From Staphylococcus hyicus (GTDB lineage: Bacteria > Bacillota > Bacilli > Staphylococcales > Staphylococcaceae), in assembly GCF_000816085.1 (NCBI RefSeq), contig NZ_CP008747.1, positions 992,001 through 1,056,000 of the forward strand: DNA of 64,000 bases, in the 5' to 3' direction. The translations under genes and the position numbers were made by a program. A model generated the notes under the pieces. It saw only the letters and a program-made list of their open reading frames with translations, was not told the origin of the DNA and searched no databases. Of the stretch, positions 47,155 through 56,482 are shown one piece after another (positions within the stretch are counted from its first letter, which is position 1; every line of letters starts with the position of its first letter).

Positions 47155-48960
47155 CTATATAATTGATTTAGGCTTTCTAATTGTGCCGAACATTTTGAAG
47201 TTTGTAGTTTTTGTGGAGTGTTGTAGGTTTCGTTCTAATTCAGTTGCTAGTTGATTTCCATAAGACACTGATGAGTACCTGTCTTTACGTGCAGTACCAG
47301 AGGTAACAAGTTTGAATGCTCCACCGTCCATATTAACTTGTTCAAGGTTCATCACTTCATTTATAAACAATTCCGTTTGTCTAAATGGATATTTTAATTG
47401 AGCTTGAATATTGCTTTTCAGTTGTGCAAATTTAAGTTTGCTGCTACTTCTCATTAATTCTTCAGCAATTTCTTCTCGTATCAGTAATCGGAATTTACCT
47501 CGTAAAAAATTGTCGGCTAACATATTAGCCATTTCCATGTTTCTTTCATTAGTTGCGCTAATTGTATGTATTACTTTCGGTGCATCAGGAAATTTACATG
47601 TAGATGCTAAATCTTCGTTATTGCAAACATTTAATGGTTCATATTCTATACCTCTTTCGGCATCCATTAACGGAATGCGAAGGTTATCTAGAATACCTGC
47701 TCCGACGTTTTTCAAGTCAAGTACGATGTAATCGCAATCAAAATCATCGTATAATTGTCTAATCCTTATTGCTTGGGTTTGGAAGTCAACACCTTCCATA
47801 TCTTGCATATAAGTTAATTGTCGTTCATATTGCTTATTTTTGGGTATTAAGCGTATTAAACTGAATACTGAAGCATCGTTTGAATTACCACCCATTCGTG
47901 CAACGTCAACCGATAAAATTCTTTTTTCTTTTGGTGATTTCTCTGGGTTAGTGAAGTTAACTTGTTCGATCACTTCACGAGGATAAAAAGCTTGCTTAAG
48001 TTTTCTATTCGCATCAATCTTGTTAAAGTTAAAGAATGCGGATTCTGATTCTCCCCACCATTTAGCTTCCATCTCCATTGCAAATTTCATTTTATTAAAT
48101 CCATCTTGCTGAGCTTCTGCTTTCATTTGTTTGTGTGAGTAAAGCTTTTCTTTCACACCTGTAAAGTAGGGGATATGACAAACAAAAGATTTTAAGTCAT
48201 CTTTAGCTTTATCCCTTAACATTTGTTTTGTATAGTTCCACATGGCTTGATAACTCCAATGAGCTTTCATCCAAGCTGAAGATAAATACATTTGCATATT
48301 TTCTTCACGAGGATAATCTTTATACTCAGGTTTGTTTAAAAATTTAGGCTCACGCTGAGATGTAAGCATCTTTTTGAAGACGGTATCAATTGTATCTGCA
48401 TCAACTTTTACAAACTCATCAACTAATAATAAATTCGCACGATGACCTCGAGCGTTATCGTTTGATGCTACAACTCTGATCCAACTACCATTATGAAAAG
48501 ATATCATTGGCTTTTGGTTTCCAGTATTTATATCTTCTATCTCTCTAGCAAGAAGAGGAGACATCATCTCATTCTCTATTTTTTCAAGAACATTAATACC
48601 TTGTGATTTTGTTGGGGCTGTAATAATTATTTTGGTTTCTGGGTATAAAACACATCTAGTAACGCAATAAACGCCAGATAAGAAGGTCTTTCCAAGACCA
48701 CGACTAGCAATGAATACAAAGTAGTGGTGATGTATCATTGCCCATAAAAGTACACATTGAAATGGTCTAAGGTTTATGCCTAAAAAATCTAATACAAATC
48801 TATGTGGGTTTTCTCTATAATAAGCTATCCAAATTGCAATATTTTTCATTGCCAAAACTGACTTAGATTCTGTTTTTCGGTGATTACGTCTGAGTTTAAA
48901 TAGATTCACTTTATGATGATATTGACTTCTGTGTGTGCCATCATTTGTACTAAATGCCAT
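47155..48960 (-). CDS. Terminase large subunit
   Basis: 601-residue packaging motor. The ATPase domain has a Walker A-like ASRGLGKTF with Lys91, adenine motif near LRPFQCVLL, and Walker B LLLVDEF with Asp181/Glu182. The RNase H-like nuclease has Asp352 (SVDVAR), Asp362 and Asp415 (YIVLDLKNVGAG). It cuts concatemeric DNA and pumps it into the head. ATG overlaps the stop of the preceding gene (TAATG). SPbeta YonF is the likely counterpart. Confidence 0.95.
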   Translation of the reverse strand: MAFSTNDGTHRSQYHHKVNLFKLRRNHRKTESKSVLAMKNIAIWIAYYRENPHRFVLDFLGINLRPFQCVLLWAMIHHHYFVFIASRGLGKTFLSGVYCVTRCVLYPETKIIITAPTKSQGINVLEKIENEMMSPLLAREIEDINTGNQKPMISFHNGSWIRVVASNDNARGHRANLLLVDEFVKVDADTIDTVFKKMLTSQREPKFLNKPEYKDYPREENMQMYLSSAWMKAHWSYQAMWNYTKQMLRDKAKDDLKSFVCHIPYFTGVKEKLYSHKQMKAEAQQDGFNKMKFAMEMEAKWWGESESAFFNFNKIDANRKLKQAFYPREVIEQVNFTNPEKSPKEKRILSVDVARMGGNSNDASVFSLIRLIPKNKQYERQLTYMQDMEGVDFQTQAIRIRQLYDDFDCDYIVLDLKNVGAGILDNLRIPLMDAERGIEYEPLNVCNNEDLASTCKFPDAPKVIHTISATNERNMEMANMLADNFLRGKFRLLIREEIAEELMRSSSKLKFAQLKSNIQAQLKYPFRQTELFINEVMNLEQVNMDGGAFKLVTSGTARKDRYSSVSYGNQLATELERNLQHSTKTTNFKMFGTIRKPKSII

Positions 48961-49850
48961 TACTTTTCACCTTCATATCCCAAAAGTTCTTCTTCAGAAA
49001 TACCATATTTATCTATTTCTTCTTGATATTCTTCTTCATATGGGTTATCAGCTTCAAGTGATGCTAACATTGGAGACAAGAATGAATTGCGAATGTATTT
49101 TTCAATATTATCAACATCTTTAAACTCAGGTAATACTTCAGGAACTGGTTGCTCATTTTCCCATATTTTAACCCAGTTTCCAAAGGTTTCATTAGCATTA
49201 GTTTTACTTTCTTTTTCTTGTGAAGGGGCAATACCTGCATTCCTCATTAGTTCTAAAATAAGTTTTGTTTCTTTAGATGTGTCTGACGATTTTAACCGTT
49301 TTTTGCGAATATCGAGTTCTAATTGGCATATTTGTGTTACTATACTTTCAAACGTAGGGCTATCCACATCATACGTTTTACAGTAGCTTTCATACCTAGA
49401 AATTAAAAAGATATATTCATCTTCAGTGTAGTCAGTACCCCAATATAGTTGACAATCTCTTAACTCTTCAGGGGTCAGTTTATCTATCGAATCTTCAGTA
49501 AGCATTGCTTCTTTTGTATTAAATAATCTGTCTGAATCGAGGAAAGTCTCTTGTAGTTTTTTTCTCGTAATGCGATTTATGTATTCTGTTCTATATCTAT
49601 CTACTTCAATAAACAAATCTTCTTTAAATGGGACATTTAGACCCATAAGGATTTTCATAAAGTTTCCGTAACCTTCAATAGGTTCATTGATCAATTCATT
49701 TATACATTCACGACAAATCGGAAACAGTTTATCTTTGAATAATGGATTTGATCCGTTGATTGATAAGAAATTCTTTCTTTCAGCTACAAGATTGCGATTG
49801 CAACAAGCACATGTCTTAACAACTTCTTTCATTTTTGACCTTATAGCCAT
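48960..49850 (-). CDS. Zinc-ribbon protein, probable terminase small subunit
   Basis: 296 residues. N-terminal zinc ribbon: Cys14/Cys17 (CACCNRNL) and Cys46/Cys49 (PICREC). A helical middle follows, then a coiled, acidic C-terminal end (PYEEEYQEEIDKYGISEEELLGYEGEK). It lies immediately upstream of, and overlaps by three bases, the terminase large gene. DNA-binding small terminase subunits usually sit there, so it should recognise the packaging site. RBS CAGGTGGCTAT is clear. SPbeta YonG occupies this position. Confidence 0.75.
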   Translation of the reverse strand: MAIRSKMKEVVKTCACCNRNLVAERKNFLSINGSNPLFKDKLFPICRECINELINEPIEGYGNFMKILMGLNVPFKEDLFIEVDRYRTEYINRITRKKLQETFLDSDRLFNTKEAMLTEDSIDKLTPEELRDCQLYWGTDYTEDEYIFLISRYESYCKTYDVDSPTFESIVTQICQLELDIRKKRLKSSDTSKETKLILELMRNAGIAPSQEKESKTNANETFGNWVKIWENEQPVPEVLPEFKDVDNIEKYIRNSFLSPMLASLEADNPYEEEYQEEIDKYGISEEELLGYEGEK

Positions 49851-50640
49851 ATAGCCACCTGCTTTGCTTTAATCTTTGTTCGGTGGATGAAGGAAGGAGA
49901 GGGAAAGGGGGAGCCTTCATCCAACCAACAAAAACACCGACTACAATTGAGTCGGCATAAAAAGGGAATGTCATGGAATAGAAAAAGAAAGAGAGCACAT
50001 AAGCACTCAAAACTAAGCTAGTTTAATAACTAACTCAGTTTTCAATGTTTATAAATAATTTAATAGATGCCATGTAACCAGTAACTTCAAGCATCTAAAG
50101 TATGTAAGTTTTCTTAAAACTGGACTTCTCACTGATGCGTCCATAAGTGAGAGTTATCTTAGTACGTCTACCTTGATAACTAAATTCAACTTATACATAA
50201 CAAGACAAAATGGTCGCCATTAATAATTGACGCATAGAATATCAGCTTAATATTCCCAAAATTATCTTATACATTTGTATAAGCTTAACTCGGCTCTATT
50301 ACATACATAACAGAGCTTACAAACGTAAAGTTTATTTCCTTTAAGACGCTTTGTTATAACAAAATGTATTAATATCAAAATGGTTGCCCCAAACTTCCTA
50401 TCTTATAAAGATAGCTAAGAAACGACCAACTTCTAGGCATTTGAGCTCTTTATAATCATCTAAGCCAACTGGTCTAGTTGTAAAGTACTTAGAGATAACC
50501 ATTTTGAAAATTTTATCCCCTCATATCAGAACGTGTCTTTTAAAAAAGATGAGGGCGCTGCCGTAAAATATACTAAATCAACTAAAACTTTTTGGGGTCA
50601 TTCTCTGAGAGTTAACCCATATGATCCAATTATATTTGTG
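49851..50640 (-). other. 790-bp non-coding stretch in the late operon, rich in stem-loops
   Basis: No convincing gene on either strand. It contains a strongly repeated short element: TCAAAATGGTT (50375-50385) pairs perfectly with AACCATTTTGA (50497-50507), and a third, similar copy ACAAAATGGTCGCC lies at 50205-50218. A CCCTCAT/ATGAGGG stem (50518-50524, 50549-50555) and several further hairpins lie nearby. The region sits between metallophosphatase and terminase. It could be a structured RNA, a packaging site, or a decayed gene. A 34-codon frame (50398-50502) is possible but weak. Confidence 0.5.
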
Positions 50641-51849
50641 TTAGTTAAAGTTAATTAACTTAACAGAATGGTTTATACCACCTAGGATTGACTTTTCAAA
50701 AGTTATTAATTTTTGTCCAGCCTTACCTCCAAATCTACCTGAAGCACTATAAGCGTCATGACCGATAGCACTAGGATTAACAATTACGGTGGTTATACCA
50801 AAATTCTTTTCAAAAGAATGATGTGTATGACCTAAGAAAATCCATTGAGGAACGTAATTAAGCATTTGACTTAATTTGTCTGAGCCGTTAAGCTGCTTAT
50901 CTAAATCGCCATGGCCAAAAATAACACTTTGGTCAAAGATTTGAGCTTCAACGATTCCATCTTGGTCATCATGATATGTAATATTTTCAAAGTTAGATAA
51001 TCTTGCTTTAAGGTGCCATGAGATTATCTTCTCAAAATTCTCTTCGTTAGATCTTACGGCATCCTTATTAGGAATTAATCTTCCATGATTACCTACGGTG
51101 AAATATACGTTAACATTAGGTGTAATTGCTGCTACTTCTGATACAAATTCTGTTAACAATTCACAAAGTATCATAAGCTGTCGTATAGCATCTTCAGAAG
51201 CGGCTACACGACTAGATACATGAATGTTTCCACCGATACCGTCACCTAAATGAGCTAAGTGTACAGTTTTATGTTTATTTTCTTTAATTTCTTTTAAAAC
51301 CTCAGCCATATAATAACGTATTCGTTTTTTCGCAATGTCGATATTATATTTGCCGAAACGTCCATCGTATTCAGTGCCAATGTGCCAATCCGACATTAAA
51401 ACAATTAATTCTTTTTCATTAGACTCAATAATTTCAGGCTTGGGATATGATGGATTAACAGGTAGGGCTTCAACATTCTTAATTATTTCATCTTTAAGAT
51501 GTTCAAATCGTCCACTAAAATCTAAAAGCTTTCGATATTCTCTTCTTTGATCTTGAAGCATCTTAGTAATAGCACGATTTTTTTCATTCATTTTGATTTG
51601 CTCTTTAGTGAGCTCTTCAATAAATTCTTCTGGTTGGGTAGCTTGATGTTGTTCTTTAAACATAGGCTCCCAAACATTTTTAAATATCTGATATTCTTTT
51701 CTATATTTTGATTCATCATAGTCAGTACCATTCTCATGATTTAGTAAATCAGCAATTTGTTGATTACTTAAGCCAAGTGATTCTCTGTCTTCATAGAGGC
51801 GGTACTGATACTCGGCAAATGACTCATTTTCTTTACGAAACATATTCAT
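50641..51849 (-). CDS. Calcineurin-like metallophosphatase (YonJ position)
   Basis: 402 residues. The N-terminal 125 are helical. The core has all metallophosphatase motifs: SDWHIG (Asp154, His156), HLGDGIGG (Asp203), VGNHGR (Asn254, His255), FGHGD and LGHTHH. This is the Mre11/SbcD-like fold that uses two metals, so a phosphoesterase or nuclease acting on phage or host nucleic acid is likely. ATG directly abuts the stop of the YonK-like gene. SPbeta YonJ lies in the same place relative to yonK. Confidence 0.85.
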   Translation of the reverse strand: MNMFRKENESFAEYQYRLYEDRESLGLSNQQIADLLNHENGTDYDESKYRKEYQIFKNVWEPMFKEQHQATQPEEFIEELTKEQIKMNEKNRAITKMLQDQRREYRKLLDFSGRFEHLKDEIIKNVEALPVNPSYPKPEIIESNEKELIVLMSDWHIGTEYDGRFGKYNIDIAKKRIRYYMAEVLKEIKENKHKTVHLAHLGDGIGGNIHVSSRVAASEDAIRQLMILCELLTEFVSEVAAITPNVNVYFTVGNHGRLIPNKDAVRSNEENFEKIISWHLKARLSNFENITYHDDQDGIVEAQIFDQSVIFGHGDLDKQLNGSDKLSQMLNYVPQWIFLGHTHHSFEKNFGITTVIVNPSAIGHDAYSASGRFGGKAGQKLITFEKSILGGINHSVKLINFN

Positions 51850-52035
51850 CTATTCACCAGCATAAAGCTCTGTATCTTCCTTGATAGTGATTGTCACATA
51901 TTTCTCAGCGAAACGGTCTAGAATATCTGATAATTTATAGGTTGCTTCAGAGTCTTTAGTAAATTCTGTAATTGTATTATTAGGTAAGTCAATAATTGCG
52001 TTTTTCAAGTTAATAGTATTAGTAATTTTAGCCAT
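51850..52035 (-). CDS. YonK family protein
   Basis: 61 residues from ATG 52035, after GGAGAATAATA. The sequence (INLKNAIIDLPNNTITEF; YKLSDILDRFAEKYVTITIKEDTEL) matches the SPbeta YonK pattern of two beta-strands, a short helix and a final strand ending in VTIKEDxEL. The family is small and uncharacterised. Synteny with HU-like (upstream) and metallophosphatase (downstream) repeats the SPbeta order yonN-yonK-yonJ and is the best single pointer to an SPbeta-like phage. Confidence 0.8.
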   Translation of the reverse strand: MAKITNTINLKNAIIDLPNNTITEFTKDSEATYKLSDILDRFAEKYVTITIKEDTELYAGE

Positions 52036-52051
52036 TATTATTCTCCTTATG

Positions 52052-52384
52052 TTAAACAATAGGTTTAATAGTTTCATCTTTAAGTTGTTGCTTAAGTACT
52101 GATGAAACTTTAAATGAAACACGTTTGTGTGCGCCTACAGTCCAATCTTTACCATTTAAAGCAGATTTTCCTGATTTTTGTGGAATATCTTGAATTTTGA
52201 ATTGTCCGAATGAAAACCCGAACGAATCATATCCACTTGATTCAGCAGCTAAAATTGCCTCTTCAATAGTGCTTTCTAAAGCTAGAACTACTTTACGTGT
52301 TTTATCTAAAGATAATTCAACACCTAAGTCAGCCATTTGCTCTTGTAATTCTTTTACTAAAATTTTTCTTGATAACTTTGTCAT
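52052..52384 (-). CDS. hup: HU-like DNA-binding protein (YonN-like)
   Basis: 110 residues, ATG 52384 after AGGAGAGATTAA. HU/IHF fold: two N-terminal helices (RKILVKELQEQMADLG, TRKVVLALESTIEEAILAAE), the GFGQF-like FGFSFGQFKI, and a basic arm (KRVSFKVSSVLKQQLK). It should bind and bend DNA. Slightly longer than typical HU (90). In SPbeta, yonN encodes such a protein at the start of the late block; here too it is the first gene, 92 bp after the promoter motif at 52476. Confidence 0.9.
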   Translation of the reverse strand: MTKLSRKILVKELQEQMADLGVELSLDKTRKVVLALESTIEEAILAAESSGYDSFGFSFGQFKIQDIPQKSGKSALNGKDWTVGAHKRVSFKVSSVLKQQLKDETIKPIV

Positions 52385-52436
52385 TTAATCTCTCCTATAA
52401 AGTCCCGAATAATTTTGATTGGCAAAAAGTATATGT

Positions 52437-52469
52437 GAAGGTTACTCAGCCAATCAAGTGGTAACCTTC
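52437..52469 (-). promoter_or_regulatory. Hairpin in the leader of the late operon
   Basis: Perfect 9-bp stem GAAGGTTAC (52437-52445) with GTAACCTTC (52461-52469), loop of 15. In the minus transcript it comes right after the promoter motif at 52476 and before the HU-like gene, without a T run. Possible attenuator, antitermination site or mRNA stabiliser. Confidence 0.55.
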
Positions 52470-52475
52470 AATTAT

Positions 52476-52490
52476 GTTATATTTTATCTT
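52476..52490 (-). promoter_or_regulatory. Phage motif copy 2 (late operon start)
   Basis: AAGATAAAATATAAC, preceded by TTCTAAGA. TATAAC could be a -10 box; the 17-bp spacing leads to a poor -35 (TAGTTC). It faces the HU-like gene and the whole leftward late block. Confidence 0.6.
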
Positions 52491-52585
52491 TCTTAGAAGA
52501 ACTAAAAGGGAATCTCAACGATTGTAAGTAGTCCTCTCACCTATATTGTCTACGAGAGAAGCAAAAGTTGCACGTATCACAAGAT

Positions 52586-54067
52586 TTATTGATTTTTTCT
52601 ATTTCTACATGCTTTACAAACTGGTTCTAAACCCAAGCTGCAAGACTTGTTAGTTCTAAAATATCTGTTATCAACTGCAAGCTTCACAGTTTTACACTGT
52701 TTACAAGTTTTATACTTTCCTTTTCTTCTTTCAATCCATATCCAATCCTCTAATTGTTGCTCATACGTATCCAGAAGTAATTTTGGAATACGTTTATTAA
52801 TTATCCTAGATAGTTTTGATTTATCAATAGCAATATTATAATCATCTTGTAAGATTTTTTGTATTTCAGTATGCTTATCAATTTCTTGATTCAACATTAA
52901 ATCAATAATTATGTATTCAAGCTTATCCCATTTAACTTTTTGCACCAAATCTTCAAAGCTCCTTAATAGAGACCACATATTAGTGTCAACTTGTGTCTCG
53001 TATGTAGCGCAAAGATCACTATAGTTGTTTAATAATACTTTGTACACATCAGTTGATCGTAGGCTTAAATAATTCCAAGACTCTTCAGGTATTGTTTCTG
53101 ATAATTCAGCTGTAGGTGTAAAACTAATAACTTTCTTTAAGCATTCTAGCGATGTTCTCATTTCGCTTTTTAAGTTAGAAATAACCTTCCCTCTATTTGG
53201 AGTAAATGGCTGTTCCTCTAAGTATTGTATCTCTTTTAGATATTGCTTCATTATTTCAAATGCAAACGTTTTGTATTCAATAGGGTCATGTGAGTAAAAT
53301 GGGATATTATTTCTTTTATCAGGGGAGTAGCGTTCCCAGTATTGCTCCATTGATTCATCAAATACTCCTCGTTGCATTTGTTTATCTACTCTTGAATAAT
53401 TGATAGTTGTTTTAGGTTTATACATACCACTATCGTTCGCAATTGCATCATCTATACTTTTAATGTTGTAGTGCTTAGGCAAACTTGAAAGCCGTTTAGT
53501 TTTTGAGTAAGGTGTATTCTTTCGCTGTGCTTTTTTAAATTCTAAGAGGTCTTTGATTTTTTCAGTTTTCTTACTTGCTTCAAGTTTCTTTAAGTCTTCT
53601 TTTATTTTTTTATGCTCTTCTTCTTGGATTTCGTTATCGAATTTTGTAAATAGTATATAATCAGCAATTTTGTCTAACGTTTTAGTAAATCCACTATCTT
53701 CAGACAATGGGCTAGTAGTTGATTTAATTTGTTGAGAAATAAACTGATGGTCACTTACGATCTCAATCATAGCACTTTCATCAATTCCTTTAGCAATTGC
53801 TTCTACTCTTTGTTCTCCATACTTTAGGGAATAATTACAACAGTTCATAAACTGTCTCCATATTTTACGCTTTTTATTATCACGCTCAATCTTAAATGGA
53901 ATTGGTTTTGCTTTTTTAATAATCATCCATGTATATTCGTCTAATCTACGAATCTTAATATATTTTTGAACCATGATGAATTCGCCTTTTTTTAGATTAG
54001 TTAATTCTTCTAATTTATATCCTAGCTCTTCAGCTTTTGTATTCATGTTTTCTTTTGTAATAAACAT
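52586..54067 (-). CDS. Zinc-ribbon DNA-binding protein, candidate late regulator (493 aa)
   Basis: 493 residues from ATG 54067 (AAAGGAGTTTTAGGAA). Basic coiled N-half (EEEHKKIKEDLKKLEASKKTEKI). A helix-turn-helix-like segment (about 408-440; EIQKILQDDYNIAIDKSKLSRIINKRI) precedes a C-terminal zinc ribbon with two CxxC pairs (TCKQCKTV; VCKACRNRKNQ). No enzyme motif; it is not a YonO-type RNA polymerase (the DxDxD core is absent). It has its own strong promoter and lies just ahead of the late block, so it is a good candidate for the regulator of late transcription (inference). Confidence 0.6.
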   Translation of the reverse strand: MFITKENMNTKAEELGYKLEELTNLKKGEFIMVQKYIKIRRLDEYTWMIIKKAKPIPFKIERDNKKRKIWRQFMNCCNYSLKYGEQRVEAIAKGIDESAMIEIVSDHQFISQQIKSTTSPLSEDSGFTKTLDKIADYILFTKFDNEIQEEEHKKIKEDLKKLEASKKTEKIKDLLEFKKAQRKNTPYSKTKRLSSLPKHYNIKSIDDAIANDSGMYKPKTTINYSRVDKQMQRGVFDESMEQYWERYSPDKRNNIPFYSHDPIEYKTFAFEIMKQYLKEIQYLEEQPFTPNRGKVISNLKSEMRTSLECLKKVISFTPTAELSETIPEESWNYLSLRSTDVYKVLLNNYSDLCATYETQVDTNMWSLLRSFEDLVQKVKWDKLEYIIIDLMLNQEIDKHTEIQKILQDDYNIAIDKSKLSRIINKRIPKLLLDTYEQQLEDWIWIERRKGKYKTCKQCKTVKLAVDNRYFRTNKSCSLGLEPVCKACRNRKNQ

Positions 54068-54097
54068 TTCCTAAAACTCCTTTGAATTTATAATTCG

Positions 54098-54126
54098 ATT
54101 ATAATATATTTTATCTTTCTTGTCAA
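54098..54126 (-). promoter_or_regulatory. Leftward consensus promoter with phage motif in its spacer
   Basis: TTGACA (54126-54121), 17-bp spacer, TATAAT (54103-54098) on the minus strand. The spacer contains AAGATAAAATATA (54117-54105). Its -35 shares the palindrome CTTGACAAG with the opposite promoter. Confidence 0.8.
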
Positions 54127-54148
54127 GTAGTTTTTGTTATGTTATAAT
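54120..54148 (+). promoter_or_regulatory. Rightward promoter of the RecD-like gene
   Basis: TTGTCA (54120-54125), 17-bp spacer, TATAAT (54143-54148). The -35 box overlaps that of the leftward promoter, so the two should compete. Confidence 0.75.
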
Positions 54149-54181
54149 TTATCTTGTTAAATATTAGAAAAGGATGATTGT

Positions 54182-56461
54182 ATGGTAAAAACTTTTAAAG
54201 AATTTGAAGAGGAGCTTATTGTAACAAAACAGTTATTTTATAACGAGGGCAGTATGTATGGTGCTTATGGATTTAGGTTTAATAATTCACCAAATACTCA
54301 TGTTAAGGTTCATCCAGTTTATAATAATTTCACTATAGTTGGTAATACTCCAGCTTTAGTAGAAGGTAAAACGTACACTATTCGATTTAAAGAAGACTAT
54401 GATGAAAGGCGACAGATGGACACATATACATTTTTAGAAGTAAAATCTGACGGTTTAAAAGATGGAAAAGATCAAGAAAGGTTTTTGCATGAAATACTTA
54501 CTACTAAACAAGCAAAATCAATTATAAGAGAGTTTGGAAATGAAGATATTATTAATAGAATTTTGGAAGATAAAATTGATTTAACACTTGTTAAAGGTAT
54601 TAAGACGGCACTAGCCACAAATATCAAGTTAAAACTGGCTGACGCACATAAATATAGTGAAGCTATTGTTAAATTATCATCGCTTGGTGTTGGTGTTTCA
54701 AATGTGGTCAAGCTTTCTGAACATTTTGGGAGCCCTGAAATGTTGATTAAAGTAACGGATAAAAATATTTATAAATTAACTGATGTAAAAGGGTTTGGTT
54801 TTAAAAGAGTTGATGACTACGCCTTGAAGACAGGAATCCAAAAAGGTGACTCTAGAAGAATCATAGCGGGGTCATTGTATGTTATAGAACAACTTGTTTC
54901 ATATGGTGATACAAAAATTGAAATAGACGATTTTGAGAAGAGCTTATGTGACATTCTTGATATAGAAGAAGTGTCGGATGATGTATTTAGCAAAATAATG
55001 TCTAATAAACAGATTTATTATAGTGAAGGTGTCATTTCACTTAAAAAGTATAAAGTTGAAGAAGAATTAATAGTTAAACATTTGAGAAGGTTACGTGATA
55101 ATTTTGATTTTAATATTGATAAAAACATTGAAGCGATTATAGAGTCTGTACAAGATAAACAAGGTTTTAAGTTTAATAAAGAGCAAATTGAGGGAATTAA
55201 AAACTCTTTAAAAAATGGTATTTTCATATTAGATGGTAAAGCAGGATCAGGGAAATCAAGTTTATTACGTGCAACAGTATCATGTATAGAAGGCTACAAT
55301 ATGTCATGTAGTTTATCTGGTAAGGCAGCAAATGTTTTAAGCCAAAATGGTTTGGCTGCAAGTACAATACATAGGATGCTAAAATTTGATCCTGTCTCAG
55401 GTGGTTTCATACATAATCAAGAAAATCCTTTACTTAAAGGCACATATATTTTAGACGAAGCATCAATGGTTGATAATAGATTATTCTTAGACTTGATTTC
55501 CGCTTTACCCAACGGATCTCAATTAATAATTGTGGGGGACAGTGGACAATTACCAGCTATCGGCAGAGGGGCGGTTTTTGATTATCTACTAACAAGTACA
55601 GAATTTGTTAATACAACGTTAACTCAGGTACATAGACAAGCGAAAGATTCAGGTACTCTAAGTACTGCTAACCTGGTAAGAGAAGGAAAGCAATTTTGTA
55701 ATTATAATGATACTGGTTTACAAAAGCTTGGTGAAAATGAAGATTTGTTTGCCTTTTTGTACCAAGATAAAACACAAATACTTGACGATATTTTATTTAC
55801 AGTAAAAAGCTATGTCAATAACCCAAATATGAATAATGAAGACTTACAAGTTATAGTTGGTCTTAAGGAAAAAGGCTCTACTTCGGTACAGAAGTTAAAT
55901 GTAGAATTACAAAATTTAATGAACCCGATTAGCGATACAGAAGATACAGTTAAGGGTGTTAAATACAACTTTAGAAAGAATGATAGGGTAATTCAACAAG
56001 GGAATAACTATCGAGCTTTAAGTATGAATAAAAATGATTTTGAGGCACTTACAAATGGGCTATTAACACTTGAAGAAATAGAAACTAAAGAAGTTGCAGT
56101 TTTTAACGGCACTTTTGGTAAAATTGTTGGTTGTGTTGAGGGATATGGTTTATTAATAAAATTTGATGACATTGAAAAACCTGTTTATTTTGTTAAGAAT
56201 GAGCATGAAAATCAAATAGGTGTGCTAGATCTCGGTTATGCAATTAGTGTGCATAGATCACAAGGAAGTGGTTTTAAAAATTTGATAATCGCACTATCTT
56301 TCAATGACTATATGCTATTAAGTAAACAATTTTTATATACTGCATTAACTAGAACTATTAGTAAATGTTTTCTGTTTGCAGAAACTTCAGCGTTACATTA
56401 TGCAATAAAAACAGATAAAGGTAAGACAAGAAAATGCTTTATTGGTGAATTTTTAAAATAG
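54182..56461 (+). CDS. RecD2-like DNA helicase
   Basis: 759 residues. The N-terminal part has helix-hairpin-helix repeats (LVKGIKTALATNIKLK, LTDVKGFGFKRVDDYAL) as in RecD2. SF1B motor: Walker A DGKAGSGKSS (near residue 352), Walker B ILDEASMVD, motif III VGDSGQLPAIGRGAVFDYL, motif with QVHRQA, and C-terminal YAISVHRSQGSGF plus LYTALTRT. This should be a 5'-3' helicase used in phage replication or recombination. ATG follows AAAAGGATGATTGT. Not accompanied by RecB/C genes. Confidence 0.9.
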   Translation: MVKTFKEFEEELIVTKQLFYNEGSMYGAYGFRFNNSPNTHVKVHPVYNNFTIVGNTPALVEGKTYTIRFKEDYDERRQMDTYTFLEVKSDGLKDGKDQERFLHEILTTKQAKSIIREFGNEDIINRILEDKIDLTLVKGIKTALATNIKLKLADAHKYSEAIVKLSSLGVGVSNVVKLSEHFGSPEMLIKVTDKNIYKLTDVKGFGFKRVDDYALKTGIQKGDSRRIIAGSLYVIEQLVSYGDTKIEIDDFEKSLCDILDIEEVSDDVFSKIMSNKQIYYSEGVISLKKYKVEEELIVKHLRRLRDNFDFNIDKNIEAIIESVQDKQGFKFNKEQIEGIKNSLKNGIFILDGKAGSGKSSLLRATVSCIEGYNMSCSLSGKAANVLSQNGLAASTIHRMLKFDPVSGGFIHNQENPLLKGTYILDEASMVDNRLFLDLISALPNGSQLIIVGDSGQLPAIGRGAVFDYLLTSTEFVNTTLTQVHRQAKDSGTLSTANLVREGKQFCNYNDTGLQKLGENEDLFAFLYQDKTQILDDILFTVKSYVNNPNMNNEDLQVIVGLKEKGSTSVQKLNVELQNLMNPISDTEDTVKGVKYNFRKNDRVIQQGNNYRALSMNKNDFEALTNGLLTLEEIETKEVAVFNGTFGKIVGCVEGYGLLIKFDDIEKPVYFVKNEHENQIGVLDLGYAISVHRSQGSGFKNLIIALSFNDYMLLSKQFLYTALTRTISKCFLFAETSALHYAIKTDKGKTRKCFIGEFLK

Positions 56462-56467
56462 ACAAGG

Positions 56468-56482
56468 AAGATAAAATATAAC
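56468..56482 (+). promoter_or_regulatory. Phage motif copy 3
   Basis: AAGATAAAATATAAC ends one base before the ATG of the next gene. If TATAAC were a -10 box, transcription would begin after the start codon, so here the motif may act differently (operator, or RNA-level site). Confidence 0.5.

Noticed and set aside
49816-50010. 64-codon minus-strand frame upstream of the zinc-ribbon gene
   Set aside because: Overlaps the RBS and start of the real gene and has no RBS of its own.
50398-50502. 34-codon minus-strand frame (MVISKYFTTRPVGLDD)
   Set aside because: Codon use is plausible, but the nearest SD-like GAGGGG is 14 bases away and it lies on a strong inverted repeat; left as part of the structured region.
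50040-50640. tRNA genes or a group I intron in the non-coding late region
   Set aside because: No GTTCRANTC T-loop or acceptor pairing, and no group I core sequences were found.
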